From UBA1738 sp003453455 (GTDB lineage: Bacteria; Bacillota; Clostridia; UBA1381): 22,492 nt of DNA. Of this stretch, positions 15,490 through 22,492 are shown piece by piece. Where the stretch lies: contig CAMOOX010000017.1 in NCBI GenBank assembly GCA_946621875.1, positions 1 to 22,492 on the forward strand. Reading direction: 5' to 3'. Within the stretch, counting starts at the first letter, position 1, and every line of letters begins with the position of its first letter. Under the pieces are notes generated by a model. That model was given only the letters and a program-made list of their open reading frames with translations. It searched no databases and had not been told where the DNA came from. The position numbers were made by a program, and so were the translations under genes.

Positions 15490-17298
15490 ATGTGCGGAAT
15501 AGTAGGCTATATAGGCGCAAAAGATTGCGTTGAACTTTTACTTTCCGGCTTAGAGAGCCTTGAATACAGAGGCTATGACTCTGCCGGAATTGCAGTTTAT
15601 AACGGTGAGGATATAGAAATAAAAAAGGAAAAGGGAAGGCTATCTAAACTTCGTGAAATCCTTGAAAACAGTCCCGTTTGCGGAAACAGCGGTATAGGAC
15701 ATACAAGATGGGCAACTCACGGAGTGCCTTCTGTGAAAAATTCGCACCCGCATACAAACGGGGATGGAACGATTGCGGTAGTACATAACGGAATTATAGA
15801 AAATCACGAAGCGCTTAAACGATTTTTAATAGATAAAGGTTACACCTTTATATCGGAAACGGACACGGAGGTTATACCAAATCTTATTGATTACTATTAT
15901 GAAGGCGACCTTTTGACAGCTGTCAGGAAGGCGGCAAAAAAGCTTGACGGAAGTTATGCAATAGGTGTTCTTTGCAAGAATGAGCCTGATAAGATTATTG
16001 CGGTAAGAAAGGATAGTCCGCTTATTGTGGGACTTACCGATGACGGAAACTTTATAGCATCCGATATCCCTGCAATTTTGGCAGAAACACGCGATGTTTA
16101 TCTTTTGAATGACGGGGAGTTTGTAACTCTTAAAAAGGATAGCGTTTCCATTTGTGACATTGATGAAAATCCAATAAATAAAGAAGTTTACAGAGTTCAG
16201 TTTTCAGCACAGGCGTCACAGAAAGAAGGCTATGACCATTTTATGCTGAAAGAAATCCATGAACAGCCTCAGGCAATAAGAAACACATTGAGAGGAAGGC
16301 TTGATAAGAATTTAAATCTGTTTTTGGATAATATAGAGTTTTCGGAGGACATAAAAAAGCTTTATATAGTAGCCTGCGGAACAGCATATCATGCAGGACT
16401 TGTGGGCAAGAAGGCCATTGAATCCCTTGCAAAAATTCCATGTGAGGTTTGCCTTGCATCAGAATTCCGCTATGGCGAGCCTTTGATGGACAAAAATACA
16501 GCGGTTTTTGTAGTCAGCCAATCGGGAGAAACTGCGGATACTTTGGCAGTTTTAAGAATGGCTAAAAAGCTTGGAAACAAGGTTTATGCAATAACAAATG
16601 TTGTTGGTTCTTCTGTTGCAAGAGAGGCAGATTATGTGTTCTATACATATGCAGGCCCCGAAATTGCTGTTGCATCCACAAAGGCTTATACAACACAGCT
16701 TGTTGCATTTTACCTCTTTGCAATATATTTTGCAGAAAAAAGAGGCATAATATCTCAAAATATTTTAGACGATATAAAAAATCAGCTCTTAAAAGTGGAC
16801 GATACCTGCGAAAAAATTCTTGAAACTGCACCTAAAATCAAGGAAATTGCAAAGAAAATTGCAGGAGAACATGATATATATTTCCTTGGGCGTGGGCTTG
16901 ATTATGTCGTTGCGATGGAGGCGTCATTAAAGCTAAAAGAAATATCCTATATTCACTCTGACGCTTATGCAAGCGGTGAATTAAAGCACGGACCTATTGC
17001 GCTGATAGATAACGGAACTGTTGTAATATCAATTTGCACAAATCCTGATATCAGTAATAAATTGAGCAGTAATGTAAAGGAAGTTTTAGCAAGGGGCGCA
17101 AAAACAATTGGATTTACCTCCTGTTTGTCGGATACTGCGGCTTACGGCGATATTGTGGAGCTTCCGCAAATTGACCCGCTTTTAGCACCATTACCCGCCA
17201 TAATACCGTTGCAGCTTTTAGCGTATTATGTATGTATCGAAAAAGGTTTTGATGTTGATAAGCCAAGAAATCTTGCAAAATCGGTTACGGTAGAATAA
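15490..17298 (+). CDS. glmS: Glutamine-fructose-6-phosphate aminotransferase (isomerising)
   Basis: GlmS makes glucosamine-6-phosphate from fructose-6-phosphate and glutamine, the first step to UDP-GlcNAc for peptidoglycan. The 602-residue chain starts MCGIVGYIG, where Cys2 becomes the N-terminal nucleophile of the class II amidotransferase domain (to about 220; EYRGYDSAG and GHTRWATHG visible). Two SIS sugar-isomerase domains follow (ACGTAYHAG, SQSGETADT, STKAYTTQ), and the chain ends with KPRNLAKSVTVE carrying the conserved Lys. The start is fixed by AAGGAG and by the need for Cys2; a longer in-frame reading through the ribozyme was rejected. Regulated by the ribozyme leader. Confidence 0.98.
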   Translation: MCGIVGYIGAKDCVELLLSGLESLEYRGYDSAGIAVYNGEDIEIKKEKGRLSKLREILENSPVCGNSGIGHTRWATHGVPSVKNSHPHTNGDGTIAVVHNGIIENHEALKRFLIDKGYTFISETDTEVIPNLIDYYYEGDLLTAVRKAAKKLDGSYAIGVLCKNEPDKIIAVRKDSPLIVGLTDDGNFIASDIPAILAETRDVYLLNDGEFVTLKKDSVSICDIDENPINKEVYRVQFSAQASQKEGYDHFMLKEIHEQPQAIRNTLRGRLDKNLNLFLDNIEFSEDIKKLYIVACGTAYHAGLVGKKAIESLAKIPCEVCLASEFRYGEPLMDKNTAVFVVSQSGETADTLAVLRMAKKLGNKVYAITNVVGSSVAREADYVFYTYAGPEIAVASTKAYTTQLVAFYLFAIYFAEKRGIISQNILDDIKNQLLKVDDTCEKILETAPKIKEIAKKIAGEHDIYFLGRGLDYVVAMEASLKLKEISYIHSDAYASGELKHGPIALIDNGTVVISICTNPDISNKLSSNVKEVLARGAKTIGFTSCLSDTAAYGDIVELPQIDPLLAPLPAIIPLQLLAYYVCIEKGFDVDKPRNLAKSVTVE

Positions 17299-17313
17299 TA
17301 GGAGGGAAGCGTT

Positions 17314-18663
17314 ATGGGAAGATTATTTGGTACAGATGGCGCGCGAGGCGTTGCAAATCAGGAGCTTACCTGTGAAATTGCGTTTAAGATAGGGCGCGCT
17401 GCGGCATTTGTTTTAACAGAGGAGAGCCACAGAAAACCTAAAATCCTTATAGGAAAAGATACCCGTATATCCTGTGATATGTTAGAGGCTGCCCTTACAG
17501 CAGGTTTATGCTCGGTAGGTGCGCAGGTTGTGACTTTGGGAGTTATTCCGACACCTGCTGTTGCATATTTGACGCGCAGATATGAGGCTGAGGCAGGAAT
17601 AATGATTTCTGCGTCGCATAATTCGGCGGAGTATAACGGTATTAAGATTTTCAACTCAAACGGGTATAAGCTAAGCGATGAAATTGAGAACAGGATAGAG
17701 GCAATAATTCTTGATAACAGTGAAGAAATTGACCTTCCGACAGGTGATGCTGTTGGAACTGTCATAAAGTGTGAAACTGCTATTGCAGATTACTGTGAAT
17801 TTGCCAAAAGTGTTATAGACTGTGACTTAAACGGTATGCGTATCGCCGTTGACTGTGCGAACGGAGCAAGCTCAAAAACCGCACCAAAGGTGCTTGCGGC
17901 ACTTGGAGCTGAGCCTTTTGTTATACATAATCATCCGAATGGAACAAATATAAATTTAAACTGCGGTTCGACTCATATAAAAGACCTTGCAAACTATGTT
18001 AAAAATGTAGGAGTAGATATCGGTCTTGCATTTGACGGAGATGCCGACAGGCTTATGGTAACTGACGAAGAGGGAAATGTTTTAGACGGTGATAAGGTTA
18101 TGCTTATCTGCGCCAATTACTTGAAGGAAAAAGGACTTCTTATAAAAGATACCCTGGTTATTACCGTTATGTCTAATTTAGGTCTTGTATTAAAGGCAAA
18201 GGAGCTGGGAATTAAGACTGTGCAGACGGCGGTAGGGGACAGATATGTTCTTGAAGAAATGTTAAAGAGCGGATATAATCTTGGAGGAGAAGCTTCGGGA
18301 CATATAATCTTCCTTAATTATAATACTACGGGCGATGGTTTGGTATCAGCTTTAAATCTCCTGAAAATTTTAAAATTGTCAGGGAAAAAGCTTTCTGAAC
18401 TTGCTAAAATTTATGAAACTATGCCGCAATGTATCATAAACGCAAGGGTCTCCAATAAGAAAAAATATGATTATGACAAGGACAGCGTGATTTTGGAGGA
18501 GATTGAAAATCTTGAAAAGGAATTTGACGGAAAAGGACGCGTTTTGGTGCGTGCATCGGGAACAGAGCCTTGTGTAAGGGTTATGATAGAAGGCGAAAAT
18601 ATGGATATTATAAAGCAAAAGGCAAAGTATCTGGCATCTATCATAGAAGCAAGGCTTGGATAA
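17314..18663 (+). CDS. glmM: Phosphoglucosamine mutase
   Basis: GlmM converts glucosamine-6-phosphate to glucosamine-1-phosphate, the step after GlmS. The 449-residue chain has the alpha-D-phosphohexomutase domains: phosphoserine Ser101 in ISASHNSAEYNG, the metal loop DGDADR (241-246), a GEASGH sugar loop and the phosphate-binding RASGTEPCVRVM near the C-terminus. N-terminal GRLFGTDGARGVAN is diagnostic of GlmM over phosphomannomutases. An AGGAGG lies before the ATG, 15 nt after glmS, so both share one transcript and ribozyme leader, although cleavage mainly destabilises the glmS part in known cases. Confidence 0.97.
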   Translation: MGRLFGTDGARGVANQELTCEIAFKIGRAAAFVLTEESHRKPKILIGKDTRISCDMLEAALTAGLCSVGAQVVTLGVIPTPAVAYLTRRYEAEAGIMISASHNSAEYNGIKIFNSNGYKLSDEIENRIEAIILDNSEEIDLPTGDAVGTVIKCETAIADYCEFAKSVIDCDLNGMRIAVDCANGASSKTAPKVLAALGAEPFVIHNHPNGTNINLNCGSTHIKDLANYVKNVGVDIGLAFDGDADRLMVTDEEGNVLDGDKVMLICANYLKEKGLLIKDTLVITVMSNLGLVLKAKELGIKTVQTAVGDRYVLEEMLKSGYNLGGEASGHIIFLNYNTTGDGLVSALNLLKILKLSGKKLSELAKIYETMPQCIINARVSNKKKYDYDKDSVILEEIENLEKEFDGKGRVLVRASGTEPCVRVMIEGENMDIIKQKAKYLASIIEARLG

Positions 18664-18668
18664 ATACT

Positions 18669-18700
18669 AAAAAAATCAGGAATTTATTCCTGATTTTTTT
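18669..18700. terminator. Bidirectional intrinsic terminator between glmM and the zinc-ribbon gene
   Basis: The arms 18669-18683 and 18686-18700 (A7-TCAGGAAT / ATTCCTGA-T7) pair over 14-15 bp with a tiny loop. There is a T run on both strands, so the hairpin can stop glmM transcription and the convergent minus-strand gene. Confidence 0.92.
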
Positions 18701-18708
18701 GCGCTTAA

Positions 18709-19170
18709 TTATTCGCCATCCGATACGATATCAACAATCGTGTCTTCGGATTTGTCCTCGGTAGCTTCTCCGTCAGCATCATTATCTTGTGAAAGCTTTG
18801 CTCCGCATTTTGAGCAATACTCATTTGATTTGTCATTCTGCTGTCCGCAGCTCGGACAAGCAAAGGTGCTTTTAAGAGCTGCAATCTGCTCTTTTAATTC
18901 ATCGGATTCAGCCTGGAATTTATCAATTTCTATTAAAGCTTCGCCGATATCACCGTCAAATCCGCTGCCGTCTTTGTATTGATTGTAAATCAGTTCGCCT
19001 ATTTTTGCATAAAGCTTGTTAATCTTGCCATCTGCCTCGTTTTTGGCGAGATTTAATTTAGTAATGTCAACGGCATTTGTAGTTTTGTCAATGGCAATTT
19101 TCGCAATCTTTTTACCGCTTTCCTTTGCAGAGGAAAGTCTATCCTTTAAGTCGTCCCATAAAGTACTCAT
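18709..19170 (-). CDS. Small zinc-ribbon protein with predicted coiled-coil body, function unknown
   Basis: The 153-residue protein is hydrophilic: a helical, charged N-terminal part (about 1-105, rich in Lys, Glu and Ala, likely coiled coil) precedes a zinc ribbon CPSCGQQNDKSNEYCSKCG (two CxxC knuckles, about 109-127) and an acidic tail. There is no signal peptide or membrane segment. Such double-zinc-ribbon-type ends are common in small Firmicutes proteins without known roles. The ATG at 19170 is 11 nt after AAGGAG; a GTG at 19179 is an alternative start but sits too close to the AAGGAG. It is monocistronic, with its own promoter and the shared terminator. Confidence 0.75.
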   Translation of the reverse strand: MSTLWDDLKDRLSSAKESGKKIAKIAIDKTTNAVDITKLNLAKNEADGKINKLYAKIGELIYNQYKDGSGFDGDIGEALIEIDKFQAESDELKEQIAALKSTFACPSCGQQNDKSNEYCSKCGAKLSQDNDADGEATEDKSEDTIVDIVSDGE

Positions 19171-19201
19171 AAAACTCACAGCTCCTTTACATATTTTCTT
19201 T

Positions 19202-19230
19202 ATTTTACCATATAATATTCAAATATGCAA
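19202..19230 (-). promoter_or_regulatory. Promoter of the zinc-ribbon gene
   Basis: Minus-strand TTGCAT (19230-19225), a 17-nt spacer and TAAAAT (19207-19202) lie about 30 nt before the AAGGAG and ATG. It is divergent from the next promoter at 19266. Confidence 0.65.
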
Positions 19231-19265
19231 TAAGTGTACGCACCTTTTAATAAAAAATTAACAAC

Positions 19266-19294
19266 TTGACAGCATAGGTGGATTTTAGTATAAT
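19266..19294 (+). promoter_or_regulatory. Consensus promoter of the DUF1294-dinB operon
   Basis: TTGACA (19266-19271), a 17-nt spacer and TATAAT (19289-19294) make a perfect sigma-A promoter. Transcription should begin around 19301, leaving only about 15 nt before the ATG at 19316. No LexA/SOS-box-like sequence was recognised over it. Confidence 0.85.
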
Positions 19295-19315
19295 TTTAAC
19301 AGGACGGTGGCGTAT

Positions 19316-19576
19316 ATGATATTATTAGTTATCTGGAATATAGTTGTTTTTGCGGTATATGGGCTTGATAAATATAATGCAATGAACAGAAAACAGCGAG
19401 TAAGCGAAAGGGCATTGCTTGCTTTTGCGTTTTTATTTGGCGGCTTTGGCGCATTTTTGGGTATGCAGGTTTTCAGGCATAAGACAAGGCATATAATATT
19501 TAGTGTTGGTATCCCGTTGGCAATGTTGATTAATGTTGTGTTAATATATTTTGTGCGGCTGGGGGGATTTATATAA
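19316..19576 (+). CDS. DUF1294 family small membrane protein
   Basis: The 86-residue product has three hydrophobic segments (about 1-16, 31-50, 60-80) and the DUF1294 pattern: YGLDKYNAMNRKQRVSE, then a glycine-rich GGFGAFLGMQVFRHKTRH. The family's role is unknown. ATG at 19316 with GGTGG upstream is preferred; a GTG at 19307 would add three residues but leave almost no leader. Its stop codon overlaps the region where the downstream polymerase gene should start, so the pair is likely translationally linked. Confidence 0.85.
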   Translation: MILLVIWNIVVFAVYGLDKYNAMNRKQRVSERALLAFAFLFGGFGAFLGMQVFRHKTRHIIFSVGIPLAMLINVVLIYFVRLGGFI

Positions 19577-20772
19577 AGGACAGAATAATTCTGCATAGCG
19601 ACTGTAACAATTTTTTTGCATCAGTAGAATGTGCGGAAAATCCGCTTTTGTGGGAAGTACCGCTTGCTGTTGCAGGTGACCGTGAAAGACGGAGAGGAAT
19701 AATACTTGCAAAAAATAATATAGCAAAAGGTTTTGGCATAAAAACGGCGGAGCCTATATGGCAGGCGCTTAAAAAATGTCCCGACCTTGTTATTGTTCCG
19801 CCCAGGCATAGGCTTTATATGGAATATTCAAAAAGAATAAATGAGATGTATGCGGATTTTACCGACCTTGTTGAAAAATTCAGTATTGATGAAAGCTGGC
19901 TTGATGTTACGGGAAGTACAAAGCTGTTTGGGAGCGGAAAGGAGATTGCCGATACTATACGAAAAAGAGTAAAAAAGGAGCTTGGTATTACAGTATCTGT
20001 GGGGGTTTCCTTTAATAAAATCTTTGCAAAGCTGGGAAGTGACTATAAAAAACCTGATGCAACTACGGTGATTTTGCGGGATAACTATAAAGAAATCCTT
20101 TATCCTTTGCCTGTTTCGGATATGATTTTTATAGGAAAAAGTGCGAGAGAAAAGCTTTATAATTCAAATATCCGAACGATAGGGGATTTGGCAAATGCGA
20201 AGGATACCTTTATCGAAAAATTGCTTGGAAAAACGGGGCTTGTGATTTTAGGCTATGCAAGGGGAGAGGATAATTCGCCTGTTATGCCGATTGGATATGA
20301 GCGGGAAATAAAATCCATAGGTAAGGGACTGACCTTTTCAAGAAATCTTTTGGGTATTGAAGATGTAAAAAAAGGACTTTCAGTGCTTTGCGAGTATATA
20401 GCGTTTAAAATGCGTGAAAAGGAATTAAAATGTACGGTGGTTACTGTGCATATAAAGGATACGGAGCTAAAAACTATTTCAAGGCAAAAACATCTTGATA
20501 AACCGACATATCTTGAAAAGGAGATATTTGGGGCTGCGGAGGAACTTATAGTTTCAAATTGGAATATGAATAAGCCGATAAGAATGATTACTGTTACCGG
20601 TAGCGGAATGATAAGCGCAGAAATGGGTGAGCAGATAAGCCTTTTTGATGATGAAAAGGAGAAAAAAGAAGAAAAATTAGAGCTTGCCATAGATAAAATA
20701 CGCAAGGCGTATGGTAAAGGCAGTATAAAAAAGGCTAATATTATCAATAATGATTTGGGAATAGATGGTTAA
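19573..20772 (+). CDS. dinB: Y-family DNA polymerase (DNA polymerase IV-like) lacking a canonical start codon
   Basis: The frame encodes a translesion polymerase of about 399 residues: palm/fingers with RIILHSDCNNFFASVE (catalytic Asp10, steric-gate Phe15), SIDE at 104-107 with the paired acids, a helix-hairpin-helix thumb, a little-finger domain and a C-terminal clamp-binding QISLF (from 354). The homologous N-terminus runs upstream to about 19576, but the frame has no ATG, GTG or TTG before TTG 19648, which would remove 25 residues including Asp10. The expected start position is ATA (19573-19575), five nt after GGGGGGA and overlapping the DUF1294 stop. ATT 19588, seven nt after AAAGGA, is another rare possibility. 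The gene may use a rare start, be weakly expressed, or contain a base error. Start position uncertain; product assignment firm. Confidence 0.85.
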   Translation: MKDRIILHSDCNNFFASVECAENPLLWEVPLAVAGDRERRRGIILAKNNIAKGFGIKTAEPIWQALKKCPDLVIVPPRHRLYMEYSKRINEMYADFTDLVEKFSIDESWLDVTGSTKLFGSGKEIADTIRKRVKKELGITVSVGVSFNKIFAKLGSDYKKPDATTVILRDNYKEILYPLPVSDMIFIGKSAREKLYNSNIRTIGDLANAKDTFIEKLLGKTGLVILGYARGEDNSPVMPIGYEREIKSIGKGLTFSRNLLGIEDVKKGLSVLCEYIAFKMREKELKCTVVTVHIKDTELKTISRQKHLDKPTYLEKEIFGAAEELIVSNWNMNKPIRMITVTGSGMISAEMGEQISLFDDEKEKKEEKLELAIDKIRKAYGKGSIKKANIINNDLGIDG

Positions 20773-20799
20773 AAAAAGCGTCAAAATGACGCTTTTTTT
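20771..20799. terminator. Bidirectional terminator shared by dinB and bioY
   Basis: A7-GCGTCA (20771-20783) pairs with TGACGC-T7 (20787-20799) over 13 bp with an AAA loop, and there are T runs on both strands. It contains the dinB stop at its left edge and the bioY stop codon in its stem and loop. Confidence 0.92.
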
Positions 20800-21296
20800 A
20801 GTCGCTTATATAAAATTACGGAAAGAGCAAGCTTTAATAAATCAGGAATGATAAATGGAATAACGCAAACGGAAAGAGCTGACCAAAAGCTCATATTTCC
20901 TTTGTAAACGGAAAACCATATTGTTCCGAAAATATAGCAGGCAACAAGCCCTAATATAAGTGATAACACCGAATTTTTGAGCGACTTTTTAAAGAAATGC
21001 TCAAAAATCATATAAATTATGCCCGTTAGGATAAAACCTAAAATGTATCCTCCTGTCGGTCCGAAAAGGTGCCCTATACCGCCCGAAAAGCCTGAAAATA
21101 CGGGAATTCCTACGGCTCCTAAAAGCAGATAGAGTGCAATTGCGTAAGTGCCTCGTTTTCCGCCCAAAAATAAAAGCGCGAAAAAGACGCCAAAAGTCTG
21201 CATTGTAAAGGGTACGGCTGCCGGTACAGTAAGCCAGGCGCAAATGGCAATTATTACGCTCATAATTGATATGTAGGTCATTGATTTTAATTTCAT
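20781..21296 (-). CDS. bioY: Biotin transporter substrate-binding subunit (ECF S component)
   Basis: This 171-residue integral membrane protein with about six hydrophobic helices matches BioY, the biotin-capturing S component of energy-coupling-factor transporters. Family marks are VPFTMQTFGVFFALLFLGGKRG near the N-terminus and FSGFSGGIGHLFGPTGGYILGF in the middle. The ATPase and T subunits are not adjacent, so it presumably uses a shared ECF module (group II) encoded elsewhere. The ATG has GGAGAAA upstream and follows the thiamine pyrophosphokinase stop by 16 nt. The last codons and stop are inside the terminator. The organism may be a biotin auxotroph (inference). Confidence 0.95.
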   Translation of the reverse strand: MKLKSMTYISIMSVIIAICAWLTVPAAVPFTMQTFGVFFALLFLGGKRGTYAIALYLLLGAVGIPVFSGFSGGIGHLFGPTGGYILGFILTGIIYMIFEHFFKKSLKNSVLSLILGLVACYIFGTIWFSVYKGNMSFWSALSVCVIPFIIPDLLKLALSVILYKRLKKASF

Positions 21297-21312
21297 CTTG
21301 ATGTTTCTCCTT

Positions 21313-21930
21313 TTAGTTGATTTTCGACATAATCACCGCTAAAACTCCGCCCTTAAGGCTTGCGGTTATGCTGCTTTCCCATTCATTGCTTATTCCAAGC
21401 GTTGAAGTGTTTGTCAAAACGGCGTTTCTTAATTCATATTTTCCACCGAGAATATTTACATTTTCGCACTTGTCGGTTAAAGATATTACCGAGATTGAAA
21501 ATCCGTCTTTTTTTGGTATGGAAACGGACGAATTTGAAAAAACATATATTTCATTGTTTTCATCTTGAATTTTTACAGTCAAGCCTGCTTTTGCAGCAAA
21601 TGCTGACGCCTGTAAATTCCCTAAAAGGTGGTCGAGCCTTCCGCCTAAGGCGCAAAAAAGCAGGATTTTTGAAAAGCCATTGCCGACAGCATAGCTGATA
21701 GCTGCCATAGTGTCTGTTTCATCCTTTTCGCAGGGTAGAGTTAAAACGGGAATTTCACTTGGCAGATTGCCTGAAAATGAATCAAAATCGCCTATTATAA
21801 GGTTTGGGGTAATACCTTGCTTTTTTGCATACTCATATCCCTTGTCGCAGGCTATTATAAAATTCGCTTTTTCGATATCGGTAAGAGGTGAAAAAGTTCC
21901 ACCTGAAATTATTGCGCAAATTTTGTCCAT
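21313..21930 (-). CDS. thiN: Thiamine pyrophosphokinase
   Basis: The 205-residue enzyme pyrophosphorylates thiamine to thiamine diphosphate with ATP. The catalytic-domain motifs are clear: GDFDS (47-51), EKDETDT (68-74), GGRLDHLLGNL (96-106), and the C-terminal thiamine-binding domain with TLGISNEW. Length is typical. The start has CGGAGGAAAA upstream, located within the end of the thioesterase gene, which it overlaps by 22 nt. Together with bioY downstream it forms a vitamin-salvage pair. No TPP riboswitch was seen nearby. Confidence 0.95.
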   Translation of the reverse strand: MDKICAIISGGTFSPLTDIEKANFIIACDKGYEYAKKQGITPNLIIGDFDSFSGNLPSEIPVLTLPCEKDETDTMAAISYAVGNGFSKILLFCALGGRLDHLLGNLQASAFAAKAGLTVKIQDENNEIYVFSNSSVSIPKKDGFSISVISLTDKCENVNILGGKYELRNAVLTNTSTLGISNEWESSITASLKGGVLAVIMSKIN

Positions 21931-22364
21931 TTTTCCTCCGAATTTTTTGCAAGACTGAATAAATCCTCGAATTTCTGATAAATTTCCATATCGTGCTTTT
22001 TCATATTTATCGGCTTTAATTTATCACTTGTGAAGCAATGCTTTGTCATAGCCTCTATGACGGTACTTGCGTTTGCTTTATTTAATACTTCGTAGCAGAC
22101 CGTTATGCGAAGTCCGTTATATTCTGTAACGGCGGGTCTTATAGTTATAATGTCGCCGCAGGTAACATGACGCTTATATTTTATGCGCACCTCCAAGGTG
22201 GGAATTGTGTATCCGCGCCTTTCAAGCTCTTGCATAGAAAGCCCAATGCTTTCAAGCCAATAAGCGCGTGCCTCTTCCAAAAACCGTATATAGTTGGAAT
22301 GATGAACTATCCCCATTTTGTCAGTTTCATAATAATTTATTTTGCGTTCATAAACAAAATTCAT
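21909..22364 (-). CDS. YbgC/FadM-like acyl-CoA thioesterase (4HBT hotdog fold)
   Basis: The 151-residue protein carries the 4-hydroxybenzoyl-CoA thioesterase signature YYETDKMGIVHHSNYIRFLEEAR (11-33) with the catalytic Asp15, followed by a typical hotdog beta sheet (LEVRIKYKRHVTCGDIITI). Such enzymes hydrolyse acyl-CoA or acyl-ACP thioesters; the substrate is unknown. It starts 22 nt after the superoxide reductase stop, with AGGT upstream of the ATG, and overlaps the thiamine pyrophosphokinase gene by 22 nt, indicating a shared transcript. Confidence 0.9.
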   Translation of the reverse strand: MNFVYERKINYYETDKMGIVHHSNYIRFLEEARAYWLESIGLSMQELERRGYTIPTLEVRIKYKRHVTCGDIITIRPAVTEYNGLRITVCYEVLNKANASTVIEAMTKHCFTSDKLKPINMKKHDMEIYQKFEDLFSLAKNSEEKWTKFAQ

Positions 22365-22386
22365 CTTGTTACCTGCTTTCGTTTAA

Positions 22387-22492
22387 TTATAGTGTTACTG
22401 CAAACAGTCCGTGACGGTTGCAGTATGCATAAAGTTTTTTTACACGACATGGTCTAAATCTTGCCTCGGCATTTCCTTCGGGATAAAGCTTT
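22387..22492 (-). CDS. Superoxide reductase (desulfoferrodoxin/neelaredoxin family), C-terminal fragment at window edge
   Basis: Thirty-four codons are open from the window edge to a TAA at 22389-22387. The peptide has the shape of a superoxide reductase C-terminus: YPEGNAEARF followed by LYAYCNRHGLF. The CN-x-HG motif supplies the Cys and His ligands of the mononuclear iron centre in this family, which reduces superoxide to peroxide in anaerobes. The gene continues beyond the right edge; it is cut by the window, not broken. It precedes the thioesterase by 22 nt and is probably the upstream gene of the same operon. Only the tail is visible, so the class of SOR cannot be told. Confidence 0.75.
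   Translation of the reverse strand, partial: KLYPEGNAEARFRPCRVKKLYAYCNRHGLFAVTL

Noticed and set aside
22386..22391. TATAAT as a -10 element for the thioesterase operon
   Set aside because: It overlaps the stop codon of the SOR fragment and has no acceptable -35 at 16-18 nt; co-transcription with SOR is simpler.
1..22492. CRISPR arrays, tRNA or rRNA genes, insertion sequences with transposase, phage genes
   Set aside because: None was seen: no regularly spaced repeats, no cloverleaf-like conserved TTC-loop sequences, no transposase or integrase motifs.

Overview
The window reads as a chromosomal segment of an anaerobic, low-GC Gram-positive bacterium, most likely a gut-type Clostridia member (Oscillospirales-like; the rank is inference). 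The signs are textbook sigma-A promoters with 17-nt spacers, strong Shine-Dalgarno sites, a glmS ribozyme ahead of glmS, an ArgR-type operator, an ECF-type BioY, and the tail of a superoxide reductase, an enzyme typical of anaerobes. The synteny is dense, and apart from one possible palindromic intergenic element no mobile element, CRISPR array, tRNA or rRNA was seen.

Layout. (1) 20-1810, + strand: two co-directional genes, a D-2-hydroxyacid dehydrogenase-like protein and a sugar-phosphate isomerase/epimerase-like TIM barrel, the end of an operon that probably begins left of the window. (2) 1811-2143: a non-coding, hairpin-rich stretch with an 18-bp perfect inverted repeat. (3) 15120-2144, - strand: one tightly packed arginine superoperon, argG-argH-argC-argJ-argB-argD-argF-carA-carB, with genes overlapping or separated by at most 15 nt. 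It runs from a single strong promoter that carries a perfect ARG box. Together these genes convert glutamate to arginine by the acetyl-recycling route and supply carbamoyl phosphate. The last gene is exceptional: a full-length CarB is fused in frame to a full-length diaminopimelate epimerase (DapF) domain, and that domain has Ala where the first catalytic Cys is expected. (4) 15232-18700, + strand: promoter, glmS ribozyme, glmS and glmM (amino-sugar and UDP-GlcNAc supply), closed by a bidirectional terminator. (5) 18709-19170, - strand: a small zinc-ribbon protein with its own promoter. (6) 19266-20772, + strand: a DUF1294 membrane protein and a Y-family DNA polymerase (dinB). The polymerase reading frame extends upstream through the catalytic Asp but has no ATG, GTG or TTG at the proper place; an ATA sits exactly where an ATGA stop/start overlap would be expected. 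(7) 22492-20781, - strand: the 3' end of a superoxide reductase, a YbgC-like thioesterase, thiamine pyrophosphokinase and the biotin transporter subunit bioY, whose stop codon lies inside the terminator shared with dinB.

The most notable observations are the CarB-DapF fusion at the end of an ArgR-controlled operon, the altered active site in its DapF half, and the missing canonical dinB start codon. Everything else is conventional metabolism with clear regulatory elements.
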